Source: Fidelibacterota bacterium UBA7301 (GTDB lineage Bacteria; Fidelibacterota; Marinisomatia; Marinisomatales; TCS55). Taken from it: 53,173 bases of DNA. Positions 1 to 7,944 of this stretch are shown here, piece by piece (within the stretch, counting starts at the first letter, position 1; the number at the start of each line of letters is the position of its first letter). Made by a program: the position numbers and the translations under genes. The stretch lies in the NCBI GenBank assembly GCA_002471845.1, contig DKQT01000008.1, positions 1 to 53,173 on the forward strand, in the 5' to 3' direction. Under the pieces are notes generated by a model. It had not been told where the DNA came from. It did not search any database and saw only the letters and a program-made list of their open reading frames with translations.

Positions 1-393
1 TTCTGGAGTAACAAATAAGATTGAACCAACAAGCAAATGATTTAAATGTTCAGACCCTTCAGCTGATTTGCTAAATAACAATATCATAGCTGCAGCACAC
101 ACAACGTAAGTAATCCCAATGATAGCTTCCTGGGGAACTTTTTGATCGCTGGAGCGGACATAGGAAAAAAATGCAGAACCAATAAATGTAAAGGCCAATG
201 CCATCATATAGCTGGCATTACCATCATGTTCCAATCCCATTACAATACCTACGGCAGCGCCCAATGCAGCAACCTGTGCTAAAGCAAGATCAACAAAAAT
301 TACTCCACGTGTTACCACATGCAACCCTAGATATACATGAATTCCTGTTAACACAAAACTTGCTAGTAAGGGCCAAAAGATAAGATCAATCAT
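1..393 (-). CDS. Metal ABC transporter permease (ZnuB/MntB family), 3' end outside window
   Basis: Reading the minus strand from an ATG at 393 gives about 131 residues that stay open to the window edge, so the C-terminal half is missing. The product begins MIDLIFWPLLASFVL and contains the family-typical stretch HVYLGLHVVTRGVIFVDLAL followed by hydrophobic segments, as in the polytopic permeases of zinc/manganese ABC-3 transporters. It would form the inner-membrane channel for the metal delivered by the adjacent binding protein. Its start overlaps the stop of the binding-protein gene by 8 bases (ATGATTGA), which implies translational coupling. The ATPase subunit is not in the window. Metal specificity (Zn versus Mn) is inferred from the His-rich neighbours. 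Confidence 0.85.
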   Translation of the reverse strand, partial: MIDLIFWPLLASFVLTGIHVYLGLHVVTRGVIFVDLALAQVAALGAAVGIVMGLEHDGNASYMMALAFTFIGSAFFSYVRSSDQKVPQEAIIGITYVVCAAAMILLFSKSAEGSEHLNHLLVGSILFVTPE

Positions 394-1270
394 AACTAAC
401 TCCATAAGCCTTAGCCAAAATAAGAAGATTTGTTTCAAAAAGATTAATATAAGAATCAGCGCCTTCTATTGCCCCAACAGATTGAGCTAATTTGACTGTT
501 CTTACATTTATTTTTGATTCAATAAACTTCGGTGCTCTATCACTGAAATAAGATTCAGATGCAATAACTTCAATTTCATTTTCTTTTATTTGATTGATGA
601 CTTGATTCAATTGAGATGGCGAGGGTGTTATGCCAGGTTTTGGCTCAAGAAAACCAACTGTAATTAAGCCAAATCTTTTTGAGAAATAGGGCCACGAGTT
701 ATGATAAAAAATAATATTTTTATTCCTAAGATCTGAAAAGCGCTTTGTCCAAATTGAAATAGCTGAATTTAAATCGTTTTCAAACTGAGTAAGATTAGAC
801 TGATATTGTTCAGCATTTTTGGAATCATGGTTGATCAGTTTTTCAGCTACCATTCTTGCAATTAATTTTCCATTTTCAGGATCTAACCAGTAATGAGGAT
901 TACCAAAACGATGTATATCACCCATACTTGCATCAATCTGTCCAGTGGGGACTTCCATTTTATTTATCTCAACCGAACAGTCCACCACCATCACTTTTCG
1001 ATTCCGAGAGCCATCAATAATTTGCTGAGCCCAAAGATCAAGTTCCATTCCAACCATAAAATAAATATCTGCCTTTCTCACTTTAACCATATATGAAGGT
1101 AGTATTTCTACATAATGTGGGTCCTGATTGCCTCTGGCAATACTGGTTACGGTAACATGATCACCACCAATTATTTTCACGATATCTGCGATATCTGTCG
1201 TAGAAGACACTATCCGAACTTTCCCAAAAAGAAAAGATATCATTGAGACTATAATTATTAATCTTCGCAT
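386..1270 (-). CDS. Metal ABC transporter substrate-binding protein (ZnuA-like)
   Basis: This 294-residue exported protein has a hydrophobic N-terminus (MRRLIIIVSMISFLFG) and the cluster A-I metal-binding fold signature: TTDIADIVKIIGGDHVTV, NQDPHYVE (His ligand), NPHYWLDPEN (His ligand), FYHNSWPYFSKRFG (His ligand), and an acidic ligand expected near ASESYFSD. It should capture Zn2+ (possibly Mn2+) in the periplasm for the downstream permease. I start it at the ATG at 1270; a TTG directly upstream at 1273 is also possible. It follows the barrel gene with no gap and overlaps the permease. It lacks the long His/Asp loop found in many ZnuA proteins; here that feature is instead in the barrel protein. 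Confidence 0.9.
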   Translation of the reverse strand: MRRLIIIVSMISFLFGKVRIVSSTTDIADIVKIIGGDHVTVTSIARGNQDPHYVEILPSYMVKVRKADIYFMVGMELDLWAQQIIDGSRNRKVMVVDCSVEINKMEVPTGQIDASMGDIHRFGNPHYWLDPENGKLIARMVAEKLINHDSKNAEQYQSNLTQFENDLNSAISIWTKRFSDLRNKNIIFYHNSWPYFSKRFGLITVGFLEPKPGITPSPSQLNQVINQIKENEIEVIASESYFSDRAPKFIESKINVRTVKLAQSVGAIEGADSYINLFETNLLILAKAYGVSYD

Positions 1271-1273
1271 CAA

Positions 1274-2341
1274 TTAATACCGGTGCGGTTTGTGAGGACC
1301 CAATGACCAGATAATCTGAACGGTTGTTTTCAGATGTTTTTTATGATGATCTGCATCTTCTAATTGTCCAATTTTTAATCGCAATACTGCTGATTCTTCT
1401 ACGGGGCTGAAGCCAAAAAATATCGATGGGTTCATACTTTCATCATCCGCCAAATCTAATGACCAATAATCAACCATTACGCCAAAATTATATGATTTAT
1501 TGAACTGGAAATTGACCATCGCATAAGCTGCAGTGAGTTTTTCATCCGGATGCACTGCTTTTTTCATATATTCATCTTCCAAACTATGCTGTAAAACTTC
1601 TGCCTGAATTGTCAAGGACCGATATTTGTTTGGACGCCATTTATATTTGAAATCAGCACCCAAAATTCCTTCATCTTGACCTGAGTATCCACTTAAGCCT
1701 AATTCAAGGTGGTTCACATCATTCAGTTCAAAGAAATGGGACCATCGGACTGTAAATGCATTGGTCTGCTTGTCACTTCCATAATCTTTTTCATCGTGAT
1801 CATGGTCATCTTTATCCTCATCATGATCTTCATCTTTCTCATGATCACTATGATCATGACTCCCAATTCCTGAGTCAAAATAGCTCAAAGAAAAATTGCT
1901 GTACCAAGGCAGTGGTAGGAATACATTAGTTTCAACACCTGTGGCAGACCAGAATTCTTCACCCAATATTTTGGCCATACCAGAGGGCGCTTCAATATAA
2001 GGAAATAGGTGGGCGTGATCTTTATTGATCTTCCCCAGGTCCGGCCTAAATTTTCCTGCACGTATTCCAAGACCATATGGGAGCCCTTTTTCAATTGTCA
2101 TTACGGCTTCCTCCAATTCTATTGGAGAGCTATCATTATGTTTGTGTAGATAGATATCAGCCCGGGCAAAGGGGTTTACATATCCTTGTATTGCCATTTC
2201 AATCCCCGAGCTTAACAAGCTAGTATTTTTATGGAGATGATCTATAACTAGATCTCCAATCACACTGAATTGAGGGTTGGCCGTGGTCTGGCCAAAAGTG
2301 AATGTTGTGATTAATATTCCCCCGACTAATTTTCTCAACAT
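1274..2341 (-). CDS. Outer-membrane beta-barrel protein with His/Asp/Glu-rich loop, zinc-operon associated
   Basis: A 355-residue exported protein: signal peptide MLRKLVGGILITTFTFG, predicted mature start QTTANPQF, then alternating aromatic/polar strands typical of a porin-like barrel. Around residues 160-190 there is a strongly charged loop, SHDHSDHEKDEDHDEDKDDH, followed by DHDEKDYGSD, with a second His-rich patch DADHHKKHLK near the C-terminus. Such a surface or periplasmic loop could bind divalent metal. The gene sits directly upstream of a ZnuA-like protein and downstream of a small His-rich exported protein, so a role in passing zinc through the outer membrane is inferred. I do not recognise a named family with certainty. 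A TonB plug domain is not visible, so it is not a classical TonB receptor. Confidence 0.75.
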   Translation of the reverse strand: MLRKLVGGILITTFTFGQTTANPQFSVIGDLVIDHLHKNTSLLSSGIEMAIQGYVNPFARADIYLHKHNDSSPIELEEAVMTIEKGLPYGLGIRAGKFRPDLGKINKDHAHLFPYIEAPSGMAKILGEEFWSATGVETNVFLPLPWYSNFSLSYFDSGIGSHDHSDHEKDEDHDEDKDDHDHDEKDYGSDKQTNAFTVRWSHFFELNDVNHLELGLSGYSGQDEGILGADFKYKWRPNKYRSLTIQAEVLQHSLEDEYMKKAVHPDEKLTAAYAMVNFQFNKSYNFGVMVDYWSLDLADDESMNPSIFFGFSPVEESAVLRLKIGQLEDADHHKKHLKTTVQIIWSLGPHKPHRY

Positions 2342-2381
2342 AATATATTTCCTTTATTTTGTATGTTGATTTTTCGGAAAT

Positions 2382-2397
2382 CCCCTTTAAAAAGGGG
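2382..2397. repeat. Short CCCCTT/AAGGGG hairpin between two operon genes
   Basis: CCCCTT-TAAA-AAGGGG forms a perfect 6-bp stem in the gap between the small His-rich gene and the barrel gene. A related hairpin (CCCCTC/GAGGGG) occurs at 49884-49899. It may be a short dispersed intergenic element or an mRNA processing or stability hairpin; it lacks a T-run on the minus-strand side, so a terminator is unlikely. Confidence 0.35.
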
Positions 2398-2421
2398 AAG
2401 TGTCATTTAGTTAGTGAAAAA

Positions 2422-2754
2422 CTAAGCGACGGGAGGACCGCGATCCCAATGGACATAATTATGGGATGCAGCTGAAAGGAAATATTGGGGCGCCCAGGGA
2501 ATAGATTCAATCGCCACGGGCATTTGAACGAAGACGGTAACAATTCCGTCATGGTTCGTAAGACGTTTGGCCATAAACCATTGACAGGCTTCTCCCGCGC
2601 CGTGGTGGGATTCTTCTTCACAGTCAATGGCGCACAGATTGGCTTCTGCCGGGAGCAGATCATGGCCATGTCCCATGTGGGAAGTAGATAGTTGGGTAAA
2701 CACTCCCATCCATCCCAGGAGGATGACGGCAATAATTTGGTTTATGATTCTCAT
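2422..2754 (-). CDS. Small exported His-rich protein, first gene of the metal operon
   Basis: A 110-residue protein with an N-terminal hydrophobic helix (IINQIIAVILLGWMGVFTQ) followed by a His-rich stretch TSHMGHGHDLLPAE, two Cys (LCAIDCEEESHHGAGEACQW gives a third), and the C-terminal ending DRGPPVA. Small periplasmic proteins ending in RGPP are frequent next to heavy-metal genes in Bacteroidota-like genomes (family recollection, not verified). The gene lies 80 bases upstream of the barrel gene, same strand, so it probably opens the operon. A second reading frame of similar length (2403-2732) overlaps it but has no signal peptide and looks like a shadow. Function: likely metal binding or sensing outside the cytoplasm, by inference only. 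Confidence 0.65.
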   Translation of the reverse strand: MRIINQIIAVILLGWMGVFTQLSTSHMGHGHDLLPAEANLCAIDCEEESHHGAGEACQWFMAKRLTNHDGIVTVFVQMPVAIESIPWAPQYFLSAASHNYVHWDRGPPVA

Positions 2755-2780
2755 TAAGGGCGGAAAATAGGGTAAAATTA

Positions 2781-2820
2781 GTGAAAAGAAAAGCCCCTCC
2801 CGGAAAACTAGAAGAGGCTT
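2781..2820 (-). terminator. Rho-independent terminator after aceA
   Basis: On the minus strand, AAGCCTCTTC... pairs with ...GAGGGGCTT, followed by the T-rich tail TTCTTTTCAC. It begins 27 bases after the isocitrate lyase stop codon and separates the glyoxylate operon from the metal operon. Confidence 0.65.
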
Positions 2821-2846
2821 GAGGAGGATTTATATATTACTGGATT

Positions 2847-4178
2847 TTATGCCTGATAGGCTGGCGTTTTATCCATTTCACTAACGATTGGCGGGTCGGC
2901 AGAGTGAAATTGTTCTTCTTCCGTTGAGCCTTCCATAGCAACTGTAGATGCATTTCCTGCTGTAACAGTATTCTGAACAACGTCAAAATAACCCGTTCCC
3001 ACGAAGGCTTGGTGCTTGGCCGCCCGGAATCCATTCTCTTCATTGTCAAATTCACGGTTCTGCAGGTTCGAGTAGGCATACATACCTTCCGCCTTATAAG
3101 CACGGCTCAATTCGAACATGCTCAAATTCAAGGCATGCCACCCGGCCAAGGTGATGAACTGGTATTTGTATCCCATTTTGAATAGTTCTCCCCGAAAGGA
3201 TTTCAGTTCTGCTTCATCTAAATTGGCCTTCCAATTGAAAGAGGGGGAACAGTTGTAGCACAGTAGTTTCCCGGGATATTTTTCATGGATGACCATGGCG
3301 AACCGCCGCGCTTCATCCAAATTGGGTTTGGCCGTTTCACACCAAAGGAGGTCCGCATAAGGAGCGTAGGACAGTCCGCGATCAATAGCTTGATCCAATC
3401 CATTATTCACATAGTAAAAGCCTTCGGAAGACCGTTCACCGGTAACAAATCGCTGATCGCGAATATCATTATCAGTAGTGATTAGATTGGCCGCATTGGC
3501 ATCTGTCCGGGCAATAATGACTGAAGGAACACCCAAAACGTCTGCCGCTAATCTAGCCGCCACCAGTTTATTGATTGCTTCTTGCGTGGAGACCAAGACC
3601 TTCCCGCCCATATGTCCGCATTTCTTGGCGGAAGATAATTGATCTTCCCAATGGACGGCGGCGGCACCTGCCTTGATCATGGCTTTCATAAGTTCAAAGG
3701 CATTCAAGTTCCCGCCGAATCCTGCTTCCGCATCGGCAATCAATGGCACCAACCAATCGGTGCTGTCATCACCTTTCATCCAGTGAATTTCATCGGTGCG
3801 GAGTAAGGCATTGTTGATTCGCTCTACCAACTTGGGGACTGAATCCACAGGATAGAGACTTTGATCCGGATACATGGCGCCAGCGGAATTGGCATCCCCC
3901 GCTACTTGCCAACCGGAGCAGTACACAGCTTTCAGCCCGGCCTGGACTTCTTGGATAGCTTGGTTGCCTGTGAGGGCCCCCAGTGCGGAAACAACTTCAT
4001 CGCCTTTTAATGCTTCCCAAAATTTTTCGGCACCTTTTTTACCCAATGTATGTTCAATCTGGACTGATCCACGAAGGTTCACCACCTCATTAGCGGTATA
4101 GGGACGGATGATCCCTTCCCAACGATCATTTTCTTTCCAGTCTTGTTTTAATTGGTTGACTTGTTCTTGTCTGGTCAT
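2847..4178 (-). CDS. aceA: Isocitrate lyase
   Basis: A 443-residue enzyme that splits isocitrate into glyoxylate and succinate in the glyoxylate shunt. The catalytic motif KKCGHMGGKV is present (nucleophilic Cys within KKCGH), as are the conserved stretches VDSVPKLVERINNAL, ADAEAGFGG, IKAGAAAVHWEDQL and YNCSPSFNWK. Length matches the bacterial AceA class (about 430-445). The start has a good ribosome site (GAGGTAATC-ATG) that overlaps the end of the 53-codon ORF upstream, so translation is likely coupled to it. It is the last gene of an aceB / small ORF / aceA operon and is followed by a terminator. Confidence 0.97.
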   Translation of the reverse strand: MTRQEQVNQLKQDWKENDRWEGIIRPYTANEVVNLRGSVQIEHTLGKKGAEKFWEALKGDEVVSALGALTGNQAIQEVQAGLKAVYCSGWQVAGDANSAGAMYPDQSLYPVDSVPKLVERINNALLRTDEIHWMKGDDSTDWLVPLIADAEAGFGGNLNAFELMKAMIKAGAAAVHWEDQLSSAKKCGHMGGKVLVSTQEAINKLVAARLAADVLGVPSVIIARTDANAANLITTDNDIRDQRFVTGERSSEGFYYVNNGLDQAIDRGLSYAPYADLLWCETAKPNLDEARRFAMVIHEKYPGKLLCYNCSPSFNWKANLDEAELKSFRGELFKMGYKYQFITLAGWHALNLSMFELSRAYKAEGMYAYSNLQNREFDNEENGFRAAKHQAFVGTGYFDVVQNTVTAGNASTVAMEGSTEEEQFHSADPPIVSEMDKTPAYQA

Positions 4179-4180
4179 GA

Positions 4181-4342
4181 TTACCTCACTTGAATATCTT
4201 GTTCAAAAATTTCTGATGTGCTCATTGAGCGATTGTTGGTCGATCTTCTCTGAGCTTTAATTTGATTCAGCTTAGGAGATGAGACCATCTTTCTATCGGT
4301 AAGATCTTGTTCAAAGATTTGTGTTCTTTGTTGATTCTTCAT
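4181..4342 (-). CDS. Hidden 53-residue ORF between aceB and aceA, with a duplicated IFEQD motif
   Basis: Between the malate synthase stop and the isocitrate lyase start there is a complete ORF: ATG at 4342, TAA ending at 4181. It is preceded by a strong ribosome site (AGGAG, 7 bases before the ATG) 15 bases after aceB, and its stop lies 2 bases before the aceA ATG, whose Shine-Dalgarno is inside this ORF. The peptide starts MKNQQRTQIFEQDLTDRKMV and ends STSEIFEQDIQVR, so the motif (Q/E)IFEQD(L/I) occurs near both ends with a basic Gln/Arg/Asn-rich middle (KLNQIKAQRRSTNNRS). No membrane segment or Cys. It could be a small adaptor or regulator of the shunt enzymes or a leader that couples aceA translation; I do not recognise a family. 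Confidence 0.6.
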   Translation of the reverse strand: MKNQQRTQIFEQDLTDRKMVSSPKLNQIKAQRRSTNNRSMSTSEIFEQDIQVR

Positions 4343-4357
4343 TTTTATTCTCCTGCT

Positions 4358-6016
4358 TTAAATGTATTGGTAAGCTTTGAGTGTTAAGAATTCGTCAAAG
4401 TGTTCTGTTTCAATCATATTCGTGAAAAGGTCTGTGGCAATATCGAAACGACCGGAAAAATAATTATCCAATCCAATTTCCAATTTAATCTGTTCCAATT
4501 CTTCCGTGATCCATTTTTCAATTTTATCACCGGTAATCGTATCTCCGTCCTTGGTGGTAGCTTTAAGATGAACCCATTGCCATAATTGTGCACGACAAAT
4601 TTCAGCCGTGGCCGCATCTTCCATGAGATGATAGAGGGGCACACAACCATTGCCTCGGAGCCAGGCTTCGATGTATTGGATGCCCACACGGATATTGTGC
4701 CGTACCGCAGCTTCAGTTATATCTCCAACCGGGACTTTCAGTAAGTCTTCCGCTGTTATATTAACATCCTTTTGCTGAAGTGTTTCAACCTGATTGGCGT
4801 TTTTCATTCCCGAGAAGGCTTCCATGGCAATGGACGCCAGCCCAGGATGGGCGATCCATGTGCCGTCATGGCCGGCTTTCATTTCACGTTCTTTATCCAG
4901 GCGGACTTTATCCATAGCTTCTGTGTTAGCCCCTTCATCTCCTTTAATAGGAATCTGTGCCGCCATACCGCCCATGGCATGGGCGCCGCGCTTATGACAG
5001 GTCTGGATTAGGAGATTCACATAACTTTTGAGAAAATGCCGATCCATAGTCACATTACCACGATCCGGTAAAATAAAGTCGGCGTTATTTTTGAATTTTT
5101 TAATAAAGCTGAAAATGTAGTCCCAGCGACCGCAATTCAAACCGGCGGAATGGTCTTTTAATTCATAGAGGATCTCATCCATCTCAAAAGCGGCCAGGAT
5201 GGTTTCGATCAATACGGTTGCCTTGATGGTGCCCTTGGAAATTCCCAATGATTCCTGGGCGAAGACAAATACATCATTCCACAGGCGGGCTTCCAGGTGA
5301 CTTTCCAATTTTGGCAGATAGAAATAGGGGCCTGTATTATGTTTCGGCAATTCTTTCGCGTTGTGAAAGAAATACAGCCCAAAATCAAAAAGAGATGCAG
5401 AAATAGGTTTTCCATCCAGTTCTACATTTTTCTCTTCCAAATGCCATCCCCGAGGGCGGACCATCAATGTGGCTGTCTGGTCATTTAGTTTATAATATTT
5501 ACCATTTTCCGGATTGGTGAAAGTGATCTTTCTCCGAACTGCATCTCGCAAGTTCACTTGTCCTTCAATTATATTATCCCAGGTGGGGGATGAGGAATCC
5601 TCAAAATCAGCCATGAATACTTTCACAGGAGAATTCAGGGCATTAATGATCATCTTTCGATCTACCGGTCCCGTGATCTCAACACGGCGGTCCCTAAGGT
5701 CTCCAGGCACGGGACCTACTTTCCAGGCCCCGTCCCGAACCGATTGGGTTTCGGGCAGAAAATTAGGCATGACACCTTTGTCAATTTCAATTTGTCTTTC
5801 CACGCGGACTGCCAATAATTCTCTACGGTATTCTCCGAATCGTTTTTCCAATTCGGTGATGAACAATCGTGCTTTTTTGGTTAAAATCCTGGTACAAGCG
5901 GTGGTCCAGTGCCCTTTGATTACCAGCCCTTTGCTTTGGTTGGTTACACGATTCATTGTGGGATCCAATTGAATGGGATTTTCCGTTTGTGTTTCTGATG
6001 TTCGTGTGTATTGCAT
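4358..6016 (-). CDS. aceB: Malate synthase A
   Basis: A 552-residue enzyme that condenses glyoxylate with acetyl-CoA to malate, the second step of the glyoxylate shunt. Conserved features: LMVRPRGWHLEEKNV (catalytic Arg), FMADFEDSSSPTW (with acidic Mg ligands), YLPKLESHLEARLWNDVF, TVLIETILAAFEMDEILYEL, and HDGTWIAHPGLASIAM. This is the A isoform: compact, without the extra domain of malate synthase G. Length is slightly over the E. coli protein (533). It is the first gene of the shunt operon and is transcribed away from the RamB-like regulator, with an operator-like region in between. Confidence 0.97.
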   Translation of the reverse strand: MQYTRTSETQTENPIQLDPTMNRVTNQSKGLVIKGHWTTACTRILTKKARLFITELEKRFGEYRRELLAVRVERQIEIDKGVMPNFLPETQSVRDGAWKVGPVPGDLRDRRVEITGPVDRKMIINALNSPVKVFMADFEDSSSPTWDNIIEGQVNLRDAVRRKITFTNPENGKYYKLNDQTATLMVRPRGWHLEEKNVELDGKPISASLFDFGLYFFHNAKELPKHNTGPYFYLPKLESHLEARLWNDVFVFAQESLGISKGTIKATVLIETILAAFEMDEILYELKDHSAGLNCGRWDYIFSFIKKFKNNADFILPDRGNVTMDRHFLKSYVNLLIQTCHKRGAHAMGGMAAQIPIKGDEGANTEAMDKVRLDKEREMKAGHDGTWIAHPGLASIAMEAFSGMKNANQVETLQQKDVNITAEDLLKVPVGDITEAAVRHNIRVGIQYIEAWLRGNGCVPLYHLMEDAATAEICRAQLWQWVHLKATTKDGDTITGDKIEKWITEELEQIKLEIGLDNYFSGRFDIATDLFTNMIETEHFDEFLTLKAYQYI

Positions 6017-6098
6017 GTTATTTTTCTTAATTATTAAAATTAGCCCCTAATGGTTTCTAATTCGTGACGGAAAAGTAACTATGTATTTTTTACTTTCA

Positions 6099-6140
6099 TT
6101 GTAAATTTTTACAATATAATTTGACAATGTAAATTTTACA
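6099..6140. promoter_or_regulatory. Paired TGTAAA/TTTACA palindromes in the aceB-regulator divergent region
   Basis: Two inverted repeats of the same half-site lie side by side: TTGTAAA-TT-TTTACAA (6099-6114) and TGTAAA-T-TTTACA (6128-6140), with centres about 27-28 bases apart. A TATAAT (6115-6120) sits between them and could be the -10 box for the rightward regulator gene, placing the first palindrome in its spacer and the second at the start of transcription. This layout suggests autoregulation by the adjacent HTH regulator and control of aceB. The binding protein is inferred; the palindromes are seen directly. Confidence 0.6.
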
Positions 6141-6150
6141 GGATTCAACT

Positions 6151-7728
6151 ATGAAACCTAAAACACCGTCAGCATCCAACGCCCATTTTTTGGGATCGAA
6201 ATTGAGGTCTCTTCGGAAACAATCGGGGATGACCTTAGAAGATCTCACGGCACGCTGCATGCAGATTGACGCCATCAACGCACCCTCTGTTTCTTACATC
6301 AGTTTAATCGAAAGGGGTCAACGTGCGCCGGCGCCTAAAGTATTGGAAATATTGGCCACCATTTTCCAGCGGGAATCTTCCTGGCTCTTGGATGACGCCC
6401 AGCAGCCCGCGGTACCTCTGGAGGATGGGAACCAACGTGCGGCCGACCGCCTCCAATTGGAGCCCCAGGTATTATTCTCCAATGACCTGATGGAAATATC
6501 CATCCCCGAATTGCTGAGCCAAGCTAACATAACGGGACGGCAGTTTGCCCATATTCTCATCCGCGCTTACCAGGAACACAATAGGAATCAATTCCCAGAC
6601 CTTGAGCGTGCGGCTGATTTGGTGAGTCAGAAACGATTCCCCCTTCGATCCAGACATATTTTGGATATTTACAAGCATCATGGATTAAAAGTAAAATGGT
6701 TCAAAAAACGGTCATTTCACACCATCAACGACGAAGAAAAAGAAGTGGAAACTTTTTTTCGATCTTTTTTTGACTCACCCAATACCGTTTATCTCAATGA
6801 AGATCTCAAGAACAATGAAGCCCGTTTGAAATATGATCTGGCTTTTAACCTGGGACACAAAATTTTACACGGTGGAGATGGCCTCATTTCTTCTCAATCA
6901 ACCGGAGGTGAATTGGGGGGCTCTCCGCCACCTTCCAAGGATCGTCTCACCACCATGAACCAGCGGGACATTCTTATAGCCTGGCGGGATTTTGAATGCA
7001 GTTTCTTTGCCGGTGCCTTATTATGTCCTCGCCAACCATTCCGGCAATACTTGAGCCGGAAGGCCTATGATATTTTTTCGGGCAAGCAGATTTATCTTAC
7101 ACCGGCAGTAATTATGCGGCGAATGACCGTTGTGTCACCGTATCGCCATTGGCATTATTTTGATATTTATCCACCCAATAACCTTCGGGCCGTATACCGC
7201 GGGAATGGTATTCCACTTCCTTCCGGCACCATGACTAATTCGCCTGATTTCTGCAGACAATGGGCCTTGTTTCGAATGGTTGATGATCTGGAATCCATGA
7301 CCCTATGCACTCAAATTTCACTCATGCGAGAAACTGATCGTGATCCGCGACTTTATTCTTGTATTGCAATCCGCACCAAAGATGGCGCGGGAAATCCACA
7401 TATTATCTCAGTCGGTATTGATTTATTCCCCCTTTTGGAATCCCACGGTACCCGGCCCGAAACAATTATTGAAGCCATGAAAATCGCGCCAAGGAATAAA
7501 AAAAATGAAATTATCATGCCACAAAAAATAAAAGAAGCTATCAGTTCAGCGGCCAGAATCATCAATATCAGCTGGATCGAAGAAGGGTTGAAGTCACCAA
7601 TTAATATTATTTGTCCGCGCCAGTCCTCTTGCCCCCGGCAAACTCAATGTACCCCCAGACCTCCGACACCCAAGCGGATATCCTGGGTTGAAGAAATCAA
7701 AGAAAAAATTCTCGTAGCGTCAGATTAA
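6151..7728 (+). CDS. XRE-family regulator with ImmA/IrrE-like and Cys-rich C-terminal domains (RamB/ScfR-like)
   Basis: A 525-residue DNA-binding protein. Residues about 13-75 form an XRE helix-turn-helix (LRSLRKQSGMTLEDLTARC, then VSYISLIERGQRAPAPKVLE). The middle has an IrrE/DUF955-like region with LAFNLGHKILHGGDG in place of the usual HExxH zinc motif, then FECSFFAGALLCPRQPF, typical of this fold. The C-terminus carries CPRQSSCPRQTQC, a Cys-rich patch. This architecture matches the short-chain fatty-acyl/acetate regulators such as RamB and ScfR, which in actinobacteria control aceA and aceB. Divergent placement next to aceB-aceA supports the same role here. Ligand and sign of regulation are unknown; the degenerate HExxH argues against protease activity. 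Confidence 0.85.
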   Translation: MKPKTPSASNAHFLGSKLRSLRKQSGMTLEDLTARCMQIDAINAPSVSYISLIERGQRAPAPKVLEILATIFQRESSWLLDDAQQPAVPLEDGNQRAADRLQLEPQVLFSNDLMEISIPELLSQANITGRQFAHILIRAYQEHNRNQFPDLERAADLVSQKRFPLRSRHILDIYKHHGLKVKWFKKRSFHTINDEEKEVETFFRSFFDSPNTVYLNEDLKNNEARLKYDLAFNLGHKILHGGDGLISSQSTGGELGGSPPPSKDRLTTMNQRDILIAWRDFECSFFAGALLCPRQPFRQYLSRKAYDIFSGKQIYLTPAVIMRRMTVVSPYRHWHYFDIYPPNNLRAVYRGNGIPLPSGTMTNSPDFCRQWALFRMVDDLESMTLCTQISLMRETDRDPRLYSCIAIRTKDGAGNPHIISVGIDLFPLLESHGTRPETIIEAMKIAPRNKKNEIIMPQKIKEAISSAARIINISWIEEGLKSPINIICPRQSSCPRQTQCTPRPPTPKRISWVEEIKEKILVASD

Positions 7729-7771
7729 ATCCTAGTAATTGTGGAGGGTGTAAACCTGGAAAAAGGTTGGA

Positions 7772-7897
7772 TTAATCAGGGTTGGTGATAATCATGCCCA
7801 GCCATTCAGCAATCATAGCCGGTTTTTCCTGCCCTTTAACTTCAATAAGGCAAATAAAAGTGGAGATATAACGATTTTTACCGTGTTTTTTACAGGG
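7772..7897 (-). pseudogene. 3' fragment of a MaoC/hotdog-like gene
   Basis: Minus-strand codons from a TAG at 7898-7900 to a TAA at 7772 read ...KNRYISTFICLIEVKG, then QEKPAMIAEWLGMIITNPD. The pattern C-x-I-x-V-x-G-Q-x-K-P-A-x-I-A-E-W is what the last strands of MaoC-type dehydratases or hotdog thioesterases look like. There is no start codon and no upstream domain: the reading frame ends where a half attC site begins (7902-7944). The gene therefore seems to have been cut by the cassette junction. Family assignment rests on a short stretch and is tentative. Confidence 0.45.
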
Positions 7898-7901
7898 CTA
7901 G

Positions 7902-7944
7902 AAATGCCACGCGTTGGCTGTCAGCTTAAACAGCTTGTTATGCG
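7902..7944 (-). mobile_element. Left half of a Vibrio-type attC recombination site
   Basis: On the minus strand the 43 bases start CGCATAACAAGCTGTTTAAG and continue to CCAACGCGTGGCATTT. From memory this closely resembles the left half of the attC repeats in Vibrio superintegrons (ATAACAA core, GCAACGCGTGGCATTT in the centre). It overlaps the stop codon of the DUF6326 gene, as is usual for cassette genes. The right half with its inverse core is not found; the sequence runs into the broken hotdog gene. Confidence 0.6.

Noticed and set aside
2403..2732. A 109-codon minus-strand ORF in another frame over the small His-rich gene
   Set aside because: The competing frame (2422-2754) has a signal-like helix, metal-type composition and the RGPP ending; this one has none.
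5514..5972. A 152-codon plus-strand ORF opposite aceB
   Set aside because: Antisense shadow of malate synthase; no ribosome site and no family pattern.
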